Assembly: GCA_050301795.1 (NCBI GenBank)
Contig: JBNKZU010000015.1
Span: forward strand, 186,001 to 250,000
Direction: 5' to 3'
Source of the DNA: JBNKZU01 sp050301795
GTDB lineage: Bacteria; Pseudomonadota; Gammaproteobacteria; Thiohalomonadales; Thiohalomonadaceae
DNA length: 64,000 nt
Shown here piece after piece: positions 42,838 to 51,406 of the stretch (the first letter of the stretch is position 1; every line of letters begins with the position of its first letter). The translations under genes were made by a program, and so were the position numbers. The notes beneath the pieces were generated by a model. The model was not told where the DNA came from. It saw only the letters and a program-made list of their open reading frames with translations, and ran no database searches.

Positions 42838-43725
42838 ATGTCATCTTCGATCATTGAAGTTAAGTCTCTGTATAAATCCTACCCTGGCGTTCAGGCGGTA
42901 AATGGCGTTGATCTAATGATCGAACCCGGCACCTGTTTTGGTCTGCTGGGTCCTAACGGCGCAGGTAAAACCACAACCATTGAAATGATGGAGGGGATCA
43001 CCGAGCCATCCTCAGGTGAGGTGCTCTACAAGGGTCAACCTCTTGGCAAGCGTTTTCGAAACGAGATCGGCATCCAATTTCAACATACCGCACTTCAGGA
43101 GTTTTTAACGGTTAAAGAGACGCTGACCCTGTTTCACCGACTCTATCGTAAAACACTACCGATGGAGGAGTTGATTGAGGTTTGTGCACTCAAGGAGTTC
43201 CTGGGGCGTGACACCAACAAACTTTCGGGTGGTCAACGCCAACGACTATTGTTGGCAATCGCATTAGTGAACGACCCGGATCTCGTGTTTCTGGACGAAC
43301 CAACCACGGGGCTTGATCCTCAATCACGTCACAATTTCTGGGAGCTGGTACGCTCGATCAAGGCGCGCAAAAAAACCGTGCTGTTAACCACTCATTACAT
43401 GGAAGAGGCCTACGCCCTTTGTGATGAGATCGCGATTATGGATAAGGGTCAGATTATTGCTCAAGGTACGCCATCTAATCTGCTACGTGCTCACTTTAAT
43501 GATGTCATTCTGCGTATCCCCGAAAAGGACTTTACCGCGAATGCCTCCGACTTTCCGCTAGAGATCCATCACGACGATAAATATATTGAGATTCAAACCC
43601 CTGATGTGAATGAGGCTGTCGACCTGTTGCTTAAACACCGCATCAATCTGCAACACCTACAGATTCGTGCAAGAACATTAGAAGACCTTTTTCTAGAATT
43701 AACCGGCAAGGAGCTACGCACATGA
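42838..43725 (+). CDS. ABC-2 exporter ATP-binding subunit
   Basis: A 295-residue ATPase: Walker A GPNGAGKTT near residue 40, Q-loop IQFQHTALQEF, signature LSGGQRQR, Walker B DLVFLDEPTTGLD, and the switch His in LLTTHYMEEA. The C-terminal tail of about 70 residues is as in drug- or multidrug-type (DrrA/CcmA-like) exporters. It overlaps the permease gene by 4 bases. Position after a two-component system suggests stress-induced export of a toxic compound or envelope component. Confidence 0.93.
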   Translation: MSSSIIEVKSLYKSYPGVQAVNGVDLMIEPGTCFGLLGPNGAGKTTTIEMMEGITEPSSGEVLYKGQPLGKRFRNEIGIQFQHTALQEFLTVKETLTLFHRLYRKTLPMEELIEVCALKEFLGRDTNKLSGGQRQRLLLAIALVNDPDLVFLDEPTTGLDPQSRHNFWELVRSIKARKKTVLLTTHYMEEAYALCDEIAIMDKGQIIAQGTPSNLLRAHFNDVILRIPEKDFTANASDFPLEIHHDDKYIEIQTPDVNEAVDLLLKHRINLQHLQIRARTLEDLFLELTGKELRT

Positions 43726-44711
43726 GACGTTTTCTTGCGATCCTCCACGCCCGAAATCTCGAGTTTTTGCGTGATCGTTCGGCACTAATGTGGAATCTCT
43801 CATTTCCGCTGTTGTTGATGCTTGGTTTTGCAATGATCTTCTCAAATGAGAATCAGGCGCTATACAAGGTCGGTGTGGTCGGCCAGGGTCAACATCAGTT
43901 TCTTGAGAGTCGATATATCGATTTTATAAAACTCGACAATCTACCCAAGGCGATCACCAAGGTTGAGCGTCATCAGCTCGATCTTCTGGTACAGCTCGAT
44001 GATAAAAATGCGTATTGGGTCAACTCGACCTCGCCTAAAGGCTATATGGTGGAGCAGATCCTGATCGCTAGTGGCGGAATACCGCTTCAAAAACAGGCCG
44101 TGACGGGAGATGAGATCCGCTATATCGACTGGCTGATACCCGGTGTGCTGGCGATGAATATGATGTTCAGTGCGCTATTCGGTATTGGCTTTGTAGTGGT
44201 GCGATACCGCAAAAATGGCGTTCTTAAACGATTCCGTGCAACCCCGATGAGTACACTGGAGTTCATTACCGCACAGATCGTCTCACGTTTGGCCATGATT
44301 ATTATTACCGCGATTGGAGTCTATCTGATCTGTGATCTGATACTTGATTTTGCGATGTTTGGCTCCTATCTGACACTGCTACTGGTCATGACACTGGGGG
44401 CGTTCAGTCTTATCTGTCTTGGGTTGCTGATCTCCGCCCGTATCAGTAGTGATGAGCTTGCCGGAGGTATGGTCAATATTATTTCCATTCCGATGATGCT
44501 GCTTTCCGGCGTCTGGTTTTCGCTTGAAGGTTCACCCGATTTTCTGCTATCGATTGCACAACTTCTGCCCCTGACGCACATACTTGAAGCCTCGCGTGCA
44601 ATTATGATTGATGGCGCCGGGCTGGTTGATATTGGCGGTAATATCCTGGCACTTGTGGTGATGAGTTTTCTCTTCCTGATTATCGGTGCATGGATGTTTA
44701 AGTGGGAATAG
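43722..44711 (+). CDS. ABC-2 exporter permease subunit
   Basis: A 329-residue permease. TM1 is near residue 25 (ALMWNLSFPLLLMLGFAMIF), then an extracytoplasmic loop of about 110 residues. Five more helices follow, from about 145 (IDWLIPGVLAMNMMFSALFG) to 325. The ABC-2 signature SIPMMLLSGVWFSLEGSPDFL is present. It forms a homodimer or pairs with itself around two copies of the ATPase. It is the last gene of the unit. Confidence 0.92.
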   Translation: MRRFLAILHARNLEFLRDRSALMWNLSFPLLLMLGFAMIFSNENQALYKVGVVGQGQHQFLESRYIDFIKLDNLPKAITKVERHQLDLLVQLDDKNAYWVNSTSPKGYMVEQILIASGGIPLQKQAVTGDEIRYIDWLIPGVLAMNMMFSALFGIGFVVVRYRKNGVLKRFRATPMSTLEFITAQIVSRLAMIIITAIGVYLICDLILDFAMFGSYLTLLLVMTLGAFSLICLGLLISARISSDELAGGMVNIISIPMMLLSGVWFSLEGSPDFLLSIAQLLPLTHILEASRAIMIDGAGLVDIGGNILALVVMSFLFLIIGAWMFKWE

Positions 44712-44846
44712 TGGCCAGTAAGAAGATATTTCAGGATCTTTTTCCATTCTAAGTTAAAATAGGGTTATTGGCTCATCCGTCGAGCCCCCACCTGAGCATT
44801 ACTCAGTTGTGAGTAAAAAAGTCTCATTATTAAGGATCAACACAAT

Positions 44847-46655
44847 ATGTCATCATCCATCGAGCGTTTTGATCAGCTCGCATTATCTGCGCCACTACTT
44901 TCTGTACTTGAAGAGATTGGCTATGAAACCCCCTCACCGATCCAGGCTGAGGCAATACCAGTTCTTCTGGAAGGACACGACCTTCTCGGACAGGCGCAAA
45001 CAGGCACCGGAAAAACGGCAGCGTTTGCGCTACCGCTGCTTACCCATATTGATATCGATAATCGTAATCCACAGATTCTGGTGCTCGCACCTACCCGGGA
45101 GTTAGCGATTCAGGTTGCAGAGGCCTTCCAAATCTACTCGCGCCAGATAAAGGGTTTTCATGTATTGCCGATTTACGGTGGTCAGAGTATGCAAACCCAG
45201 CTACGCCAGCTCTCCCGCGGCACACATGTAATTGTCGGTACCCCAGGGCGTGTTATGGATCATATTCGTCGCAAAACGCTCAGACTTGATCAACTTCAGG
45301 CTCTGGTTCTTGATGAGGCAGATGAGATGTTGCGTATGGGGTTTATCGACGATGTGGAGTGGATATTGGAACATACTCCGCCCGAACGTCAGATTGCACT
45401 CTTTTCAGCGACCATGCCAGCGGTGATCCGCAAGGTGGCGCAGTCACATCTGAAGAATCCGGTCGAGATCAAGATCAAAACCCGTACCTCTACTGTTGAA
45501 ACGATCGATCAGAAATATTGGCGTGTAACAGGTACTCATAAGCTGGATGCACTGACACGTCTGCTTGAGGTTGAGCCGTTTGATGCGGTTATTATCTTTG
45601 TGCGGACAAAAACGGCAACTTCAGAGTTGGCAGAAAAGCTTGAAGCCAGAGGTTACTCCTCTGCGGCACTCAATGGTGATATCAGTCAGGAGCAGCGGGA
45701 AAAAACCATTGAGCGTCTTAAAAACGAGAAGATAGATATCATTGTTGCGACCGATGTAGCTGCGCGGGGACTAGATGTTAAACGTATCTCTCACGTCATA
45801 AATTATGATATCCCGAATGATCCCGAGGTTTATGTTCACCGAATCGGCAGAACAGGTCGAGCTGGTCGTACCGGTAAGGCAATCCTGTTTGTCGCTCCGC
45901 GTGAGATGCGGATGCTAGGCTCAATCGAAAAAACAACACGCCAGAAGATAGAACAGATACAGCTACCTTCGGCATCAGCAGTTACTGATCATCGAGTCAC
46001 ACAATTCAAACAGATGGTAATCGATACCATCGAAAGTGAGGATCTCGAATTTTTCGATGGCATTGTCGATGAGCTTAGCAGTGCACACAGTCTGACACCT
46101 GAGCAGATCGCATCGGCGCTGATCTATCTCAATCAAAAGGATCGCCCGCTTAAGATTATCGACAAGCGACCGACAAAACATGACGATCCAAAAGCTCCAT
46201 CCACAGATAAAAGAGCGTCATACCGGCAGGAACTCAGCAGTGATGATTTAGAGCCACTGCCACTGCGTGCACATCCTGAGCTTGATATGGTTCGATTCCG
46301 CATTGATGTCGGACGATCCCACGAAGTGACGCCGGGTGATATTGTCGGTGCGATTGCGAATGAGGCCGGAATCGATAGCCAGTATATCGGCCATATTCAG
46401 CTTTATGATGATTTTAGTAGTGTTGACCTTCCAGATGGTATGCCAAAGGAGATCTTCACCCATCTACAAAAGGTAAGGGTTCGTCAGCAACGATTGAATA
46501 TCCGCCCGATTAAACAAAAAGTGAAAACAGAAGGTGGGGGCGATAAGTCGAAGAGAGCATTCAAAACTGACGCACCCAAAAGATCATCCTCCAAGCCAAA
46601 GCCCAAAAAGCGTGTCGACAAAAATAAAGGACATCGCCGTAAAAAAATCGGCTAA
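44847..46655 (+). CDS. deaD: DEAD-box RNA helicase DeaD/CsdA
   Basis: A 602-residue ATP-dependent RNA helicase for ribosome assembly and cold-stress RNA remodelling. It shows the Q motif (YETPSPIQAEAIP), AQTGTGKTAAFALP, PTRELAIQV, DEAD (LVLDEADEML), SAT and HRIGRTGRAGRTG. A C-terminal DbpA-like RNA-binding domain covers about 470-550 (MVRFRIDVGRSHEVTPGDIV). A Lys/Arg tail follows, as in CsdA. The next gene overlaps its stop by one base. Confidence 0.95.
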   Translation: MSSSIERFDQLALSAPLLSVLEEIGYETPSPIQAEAIPVLLEGHDLLGQAQTGTGKTAAFALPLLTHIDIDNRNPQILVLAPTRELAIQVAEAFQIYSRQIKGFHVLPIYGGQSMQTQLRQLSRGTHVIVGTPGRVMDHIRRKTLRLDQLQALVLDEADEMLRMGFIDDVEWILEHTPPERQIALFSATMPAVIRKVAQSHLKNPVEIKIKTRTSTVETIDQKYWRVTGTHKLDALTRLLEVEPFDAVIIFVRTKTATSELAEKLEARGYSSAALNGDISQEQREKTIERLKNEKIDIIVATDVAARGLDVKRISHVINYDIPNDPEVYVHRIGRTGRAGRTGKAILFVAPREMRMLGSIEKTTRQKIEQIQLPSASAVTDHRVTQFKQMVIDTIESEDLEFFDGIVDELSSAHSLTPEQIASALIYLNQKDRPLKIIDKRPTKHDDPKAPSTDKRASYRQELSSDDLEPLPLRAHPELDMVRFRIDVGRSHEVTPGDIVGAIANEAGIDSQYIGHIQLYDDFSSVDLPDGMPKEIFTHLQKVRVRQQRLNIRPIKQKVKTEGGGDKSKRAFKTDAPKRSSSKPKPKKRVDKNKGHRRKKIG

Positions 46656-46912
46656 TGCCTAGCTGGTTTGTCTACATCCTTAAATGTTCGGATCAGTCGC
46701 TCTATACCGGTATTACCACCGATATCGAGCGGCGGGTTAACGAACACAACAACTCATCCAAAGGCGCAAAATACACCAGAGGTCGCAGACCTGTTGAACT
46801 GGTGCATAGTGAGGGGTTTAAGAGTCGATCAGAGGCGTTAAAAAGGGAGTATCAGATTAAACTGCTCAGTGCTGAACAAAAGCTGGCACTTATCAATTTG
46901 GATCGCGTTTAA
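46655..46912 (+). CDS. GIY-YIG domain protein (YhbQ-like)
   Basis: An 85-residue single-domain GIY-YIG nuclease-like protein. The motif appears as FVYILKCSDQSLYTGITTD (Y-x8-Y-T-G). The Arg is in IERRVNEH, followed by GAKYTRGRRPVELV and the Glu in SRSEALKREYQIK. Family members such as YhbQ nick DNA weakly; the cellular role is open. It starts at the deaD stop (TAATG) and overlaps the convergent ubiB by 20 bases. Confidence 0.92.
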   Translation: MPSWFVYILKCSDQSLYTGITTDIERRVNEHNNSSKGAKYTRGRRPVELVHSEGFKSRSEALKREYQIKLLSAEQKLALINLDRV

Positions 46913-48542
46913 TTAGAATGTAGAGACCGACAACACCAAGCACCCATGTCGCTACCGGCGCACCCATTAGCATCGGTTGTGCAAAACCATCCAGCCCCAT
47001 TAACAGTGCAGCACTGACAATAAAAGCGCTGCCGACCACTGCGCCGTAGGTTTTACGGTTAGCGCTTCTGATCTCCTGTTTGATCTCGTTCATCGATTCA
47101 CGACTAAGCTTTAATTCAAGATCTCCGCTTCGCGCTTTTTCTAGCAGGTCGTGGATCTGCATCGGAAGTTCAGGAAGGGTCTCCATGATTCGTGGCGCGT
47201 TTTCTCGTATACGCCTGGCAAAGGAACGCGGGCCTACCTGTTCACTCATCCAACGCTCAAGGAATGGTTTGGCGGTCTGCCATAGATCCAGTTCAGGGTA
47301 TAACTGCCGTCCCAGACCTTCGATATTGAGCAGCGTCTTTTCAAGTAACACCAGTTGCGGCTGCACCTCCATATTAAAGCGTCGTGCGGTCTGGAACAGT
47401 CTTAACAACAGATGCCCGAAAGAGATCTCATTAAGTGGCCGCTCAAAGATCGGTTCACATACCGTGCGGATCGCCGACTCAAACTCATCGATACGCGTAT
47501 CATTTGGAACCCAGCCCGACTCGACATGAAGCTCAGCGACACGATGATAATCGCGCTTAAAAAAGGCGAGAAGATTCTCAGCAAGATAGCGTTGATCTTC
47601 GGTACTGAGTGAGCCAACAATGCCAAAATCAACAGCAATATATTGCCCTTCTGGCGAGACAAAGATATTGCCTGGATGCATATCGGCATGAAAGAAGTTA
47701 TGGCGAAACACCTGGGTAAAGAAGATTTCGACCCCACGCTCACCCAGCATCTTCATATCGATACCAGCGGCTTTAATCTCATCAATGTTCCCAACCGGGA
47801 TACCTGAGATCCGCTCCATTACCATTACACTTTTGCGGCAGTACTCCCAATGGACTTCGGGCACATAAAGGATCTCTGAGCCTTCAAAATGACGACGAAC
47901 CTGGGCAGCCGAAGCCGCTTCGCGCATTAGATCCAACTCATCAATAATGGTCTTCTCAAACTCGGCAACCACCTCAACAGGACGCAGGCGGCGACCTTCA
48001 CTCCAGTAGCGCTGGAGCCCGTTTGCGAAGGTATAGAGTAGACTTAGATCTCGGCGGATCACTGGTGCAATATCGGGTCTGATCACCTTCACCACAACAT
48101 CACGCCCATCGTGCAGCGTTGCTTTGTGAACCTGCGCGACCGAGGCCGAGGCTAATGGTTCTTCCTCAAAAGAGCGGAAGATCTCATCAATCGGTTTTCC
48201 ATGCGCCTCTTCAACAATCTGTCGTGCAAGCTTACCTGGAAATGGGGGTACTCGATCCTGTAATTTGACCAACTCTTCGGCAATATCATCCGGCAGTAGA
48301 TCGCGGCGTGTTGACAGGATCTGCCCGAACTTTACATAGATAGGCCCAAGGTCTTCGAGTGTGCGACGAATTCGCACACCACGACTGAGTTCTCGATCCC
48401 GCAACAGTGACCACCACATAAACCACTTTAGAAAGTGGAGTGGTCTGAGGATATGCGAGGCGATCAACAGATCATCCAGACCATGACGGATCAGTGTCCA
48501 GCTAATGAAGAGTAGTCTTAGTGCCCGGGATGGATAGAACAA
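46893..48542 (-). CDS. ubiB: Ubiquinone biosynthesis kinase-like UbiB
   Basis: A 549-residue ABC1/ADCK family protein needed for aerobic ubiquinone synthesis, probably as an ATPase acting on membrane intermediates. The KxGQ motif (YVKFGQILSTRRDLLP) is near residue 70. Kinase-like motifs follow (VVVKVIRP, FFHADMHPGNIFV, YIAVDFGIVGSL). Two C-terminal membrane helices lie near 500-545. The start is a TTG with GGAAAC upstream. It follows ubiE and ubiJ with two extra genes interleaved. Confidence 0.95.
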   Translation of the reverse strand: MFYPSRALRLLFISWTLIRHGLDDLLIASHILRPLHFLKWFMWWSLLRDRELSRGVRIRRTLEDLGPIYVKFGQILSTRRDLLPDDIAEELVKLQDRVPPFPGKLARQIVEEAHGKPIDEIFRSFEEEPLASASVAQVHKATLHDGRDVVVKVIRPDIAPVIRRDLSLLYTFANGLQRYWSEGRRLRPVEVVAEFEKTIIDELDLMREAASAAQVRRHFEGSEILYVPEVHWEYCRKSVMVMERISGIPVGNIDEIKAAGIDMKMLGERGVEIFFTQVFRHNFFHADMHPGNIFVSPEGQYIAVDFGIVGSLSTEDQRYLAENLLAFFKRDYHRVAELHVESGWVPNDTRIDEFESAIRTVCEPIFERPLNEISFGHLLLRLFQTARRFNMEVQPQLVLLEKTLLNIEGLGRQLYPELDLWQTAKPFLERWMSEQVGPRSFARRIRENAPRIMETLPELPMQIHDLLEKARSGDLELKLSRESMNEIKQEIRSANRKTYGAVVGSAFIVSAALLMGLDGFAQPMLMGAPVATWVLGVVGLYILIKRDPN

Positions 48543-48599
48543 TTTAGTTTCCAGTAATTATTGATGATTAAACAGTGCCATGATGGGTTCAGGTATAGG

Positions 48600-48884
48600 T
48601 TATCGACTCGGCATTCCGCGCTGATACATCTCACGCATTTTGTTGAGAACCTCATCGTTCTCTTCGCGGGTAACAACGCCATCGCCATTAAGATCCATTC
48701 GTTGAAAGGTCTGCATCAATCGCGCTTTCATCGAATCAAGATACTCCTGCTCGGTCACCTTTCCATCTCCATTGGTATCAAAGACCTTAAACATATCCGG
48801 CGTGTCTCCCATCTGTGGTTTTGCAAACACACTCGCCATGAATAGCAACATCGGTAACAGGATCACTCTGGCATTAATCTTCAT
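48600..48884 (-). CDS. Exported EF-hand protein
   Basis: A 94-residue protein with a signal peptide (VILLPMLLFMASVFA) and two EF-hands, DTNGDGKVTEQE and DLNGDGVVTREE, both with complete calcium-coordinating positions. I start at ATG 48884, giving the signal and overlapping the ubiJ end by 11 bases; a longer frame upstream lies inside ubiJ. It probably binds calcium in the periplasm. Its place between ubiJ and ubiB is unusual and no functional link to ubiquinone is known to me. Confidence 0.82.
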   Translation of the reverse strand: MKINARVILLPMLLFMASVFAKPQMGDTPDMFKVFDTNGDGKVTEQEYLDSMKARLMQTFQRMDLNGDGVVTREENDEVLNKMREMYQRGMPSR

Positions 48885-49509
48885 CGCTTCTACTACCCTT
48901 TTTGAGTTGTGCAACTCTCTGTTCAAGCTGATCGAGCGTGTTACTGATTTGGTCAACATCGGCAGTAAACTCCTCGACCTCACATTTTACCGGAACCAGC
49001 TCGATCTCATGCTGAAGATAATCTGCAATATCAAGCTTTAGCGATTCTCCTGCGTTGCTGCTCCAGTTGTGCAGCCCTCGTATACCATTACCAATCTTGT
49101 GAGCGACAATATCACCAGTAATTCGTGAAAGCTGCTCCTCCCAGTCGATATCTAGGTTACCAAGAATATCCCGCAGCTTGTGACCGACATCACCATCACC
49201 GCTAATCTCAACCTGATGATCCAATTGACCTGCTTCGGCTTTGTTGTGATTGATACCAATGATCGCCAATGGTGCACCTTTTAGCGTAGCATCAACCACT
49301 CCATCAAACGCGCCCATTATATTGAGTGCTCCTGATGAGGTAATTCGAAGATAGAGGCTCATCGGAAATGTGGTCAGTTCGAGCTTTATCACCTTGCCAC
49401 TTAAGGATAATAATCGTGAACGAGAATCCTCATCCAGCGCAATAACGCGATTGACTGCGCTCTCAGCAGCCGCTAAGACCAGCACTGGCAGCATCATCAC
49501 GTGACTCAC
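48874..49509 (-). CDS. ubiJ: Ubiquinone accessory factor UbiJ (SCP2 domain)
   Basis: A 211-residue lipid-binding protein that gives the Ubi metabolon access to hydrophobic intermediates. An SCP2-like domain covers about residues 15-115 (ITSSGALNIMGAFDGVVDATL, HQVEISGDGDVGHKLRDI). IDWEEQLSRITGDIVAHKIGN is typical of UbiJ, and a C-terminal coiled coil binds partners (ISNTLDQLEQRVAQLKKG). The start is GTG, overlapping the RDD gene stop as GTGA. Confidence 0.9.
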   Translation of the reverse strand: MSHVMMLPVLVLAAAESAVNRVIALDEDSRSRLLSLSGKVIKLELTTFPMSLYLRITSSGALNIMGAFDGVVDATLKGAPLAIIGINHNKAEAGQLDHQVEISGDGDVGHKLRDILGNLDIDWEEQLSRITGDIVAHKIGNGIRGLHNWSSNAGESLKLDIADYLQHEIELVPVKCEVEEFTADVDQISNTLDQLEQRVAQLKKGSRSDED

Positions 49510-49994
49510 TCAAACTCCTTCATCAGCTTGTCGATAGGCTTGTTTGATAGATCTTCTTTAATGACCTGGTTTGGGCTATGAATGACTACGGTGCGAGCAA
49601 GCATGTCATGAAAGCCCTGTTTGCGTGGTGAAAATGCAACCCAAATAAAACCCAACATCAATGGGATGGTCGAAACAATATAACCTAAATATCGAATGAT
49701 TGACTGCCCGACACTTAGTTTTCCACCGGTTCGTGCATCAACAATCTTGCAATCGAGGATCATCTTTCCTGGGGTCGCGCCATACTTCAGCCACATCAAC
49801 ACAATGATCACCAAAAAGAGCAGATCAAAAAAGCTCGGGAAGTCCATCATTTGGGGAGCGAAAGAAAAGGCGGTGGTCGCCGATAACACCGAAATAATAA
49901 TAAAGATCATCAGCATCAGTAATACGGTGTCGATCAGCGATGCCAAAACTCGACGCCAGAAACTTGCATATACAACACCTGGTGGCAATTCCAT
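49506..49994 (-). CDS. RDD family membrane protein
   Basis: A 162-residue protein with three or four membrane helices. The RDD signature appears as FWRRVLASLIDTVLLMLMIF, with the conserved Arg-Asp pair in the first helix region. A second block is YGATPGKMILDCKIVDARTG. Function is uncertain; some members act as Na+/H+ antiporters. It is translationally coupled to ubiJ (GTGA) and follows ubiE by 132 bases, an unusual insertion into the ubi cluster. Confidence 0.88.
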   Translation of the reverse strand: MELPPGVVYASFWRRVLASLIDTVLLMLMIFIIISVLSATTAFSFAPQMMDFPSFFDLLFLVIIVLMWLKYGATPGKMILDCKIVDARTGGKLSVGQSIIRYLGYIVSTIPLMLGFIWVAFSPRKQGFHDMLARTVVIHSPNQVIKEDLSNKPIDKLMKEFE

Positions 49995-50126
49995 ATCCTT
50001 AATCCTCAGTTGAACGGTACATTGTCGCTCTCAAATCAGTCCTCAATACCGTATGTTTTTTAGCAAACCGATTAAATACCATTATTAATAGTAATAACGA
50101 CTATCGTTGGTGAATCTTTTTTCCGT

Positions 50127-50882
50127 CTAATATTTGAATCCACGATGCAGTGCAACAATACCGCCAGTGAGATTGTAGTAATCACAATCCTCAAAGCCCG
50201 CCTCTTGCATCATCCCTTTTAATGTCTGTTGATCCGGGTGCATTCGAATCGACTCAGCCAAATATTTATAACTCTCTGAATCGTTAGCAACGAGCTCGCC
50301 CATCTTGGGTAGAATCTTGAATGAGTAGAGGTCATAGACCTTATCCAACCCAGGTGCAATCGGCTTGGAGAACTCCAATACCAACAGACGACCACCAGGC
50401 TTAAGAATGCGGTTCATTGAGCGTAGCGCTTTGTCCTTGTCGGTGACATTTCGCAGACCAAAGGCGATGGTGATGAGATCAAAATGGTTATCAGGAAACG
50501 GCAGGCACTCAGCATTGGCCTGTACAAACTTGAGATTATTGAATAGTCCGAGGTCGATCAGTCGGCGGCGGCCTACCTCCAGCATCGAAGCATTGATATC
50601 TGCGAGTATGACCTCGCCGCTATCACCAACAATCTCGGAAAATTTGGCCGCGAGATCTCCAGTGCCGCCAGCGATATCCAAAATGCGCTGCCCTTTTTTG
50701 GCACCACTCATCTCAATGGTGTAGCGCTTCCAGAGACGATGGATCCCGAATGACATCAGGTCATTCATCAGGTCATACTTTTCGGCGACCGAATGAAAAA
50801 CCTCGGCAACCTTACCCGCCTTTTCAGTCTTATTAACGGTTTCGAAACCGAAATGTGTTGTCTCTTCGTCTCTTACATTCAT
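50127..50882 (-). CDS. ubiE: Ubiquinone/menaquinone methyltransferase UbiE
   Basis: A 251-residue SAM C-methyltransferase. It shows YDLMNDLMSFGIHRLWKR, SAM motif ILDIAGGTGDLAAKF near residue 65, and ITIAFGLRNVTDKDKAL with LKPGGRLLVLEFSKP, which together define UbiE. It methylates the ring carbon in ubiquinone (and menaquinone) synthesis. DUF971 lies 16 bases upstream in the operon, as in other gammaproteobacteria. Confidence 0.97.
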   Translation of the reverse strand: MNVRDEETTHFGFETVNKTEKAGKVAEVFHSVAEKYDLMNDLMSFGIHRLWKRYTIEMSGAKKGQRILDIAGGTGDLAAKFSEIVGDSGEVILADINASMLEVGRRRLIDLGLFNNLKFVQANAECLPFPDNHFDLITIAFGLRNVTDKDKALRSMNRILKPGGRLLVLEFSKPIAPGLDKVYDLYSFKILPKMGELVANDSESYKYLAESIRMHPDQQTLKGMMQEAGFEDCDYYNLTGGIVALHRGFKY

Positions 50883-50898
50883 GCGATTGATGATCCCT

Positions 50899-51264
50899 TT
50901 AACTTAACTGGCTGTGGGCGTGTCCCGCAGCTTTCATCTTATCAAGGTAATCCTGCCAGTAGTTAACGTAGTTTACCCCTAATTCGTGCAGATATTCCCA
51001 GGTAAAGATACCGCTATCGTGGCCATCATCAAAGCTGGGTTTGATCGCATAGGTTCCTACCTGCTCGATTTTCTCAATCGTTACATCCTCTTTACCGACC
51101 TGCAATTTTTCTTCACCGGGGCCATGACCACGAACCTCAGCAGATGGCGAATAGACACGCAGGTATTCACAAGGCAACTTAAAGCGGTGGCCATCTTCGT
51201 AGGCGATCTCTAATATCGCCTGCACTTTATGGAGAGTAATCTCAGTTGGAATATATTTTCCCAT
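50899..51264 (-). CDS. DUF971 protein
   Basis: A 121-residue protein similar to the N-terminal domain of gamma-butyrobetaine hydroxylase (PTEITLHKVQAILEIAYEDG, FKLPCEYLRVYSPSAEVRGH, FDDGHDSGIFTWEYLHEL). The domain often sits with HslUV and UbiE or with Fe-S scaffold proteins. No catalytic domain follows. Its role is not established; iron-sulfur handling is one proposal. Confidence 0.9.
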   Translation of the reverse strand: MGKYIPTEITLHKVQAILEIAYEDGHRFKLPCEYLRVYSPSAEVRGHGPGEEKLQVGKEDVTIEKIEQVGTYAIKPSFDDGHDSGIFTWEYLHELGVNYVNYWQDYLDKMKAAGHAHSQLS

Positions 51265-51406
51265 TTTCTTAAACCTCTTTTAATCAGCTCTAATGTGAGC
51301 TTTATGTCGGGGTACCCGTACTCAATCTCAATACAAGATTATCTCTATGGCCTTAGGGCAAACATGAGCTTACACCCATCCACTTTAAATCGATAAAACC
51401 ATTGAC

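Noticed and set aside
48561..48845. Plus-strand frame of 94 codons
   Set aside because: Antisense to the EF-hand and ubiB-ubiJ region; encodes no recognisable motif while the minus frame has two EF-hands and a signal peptide.
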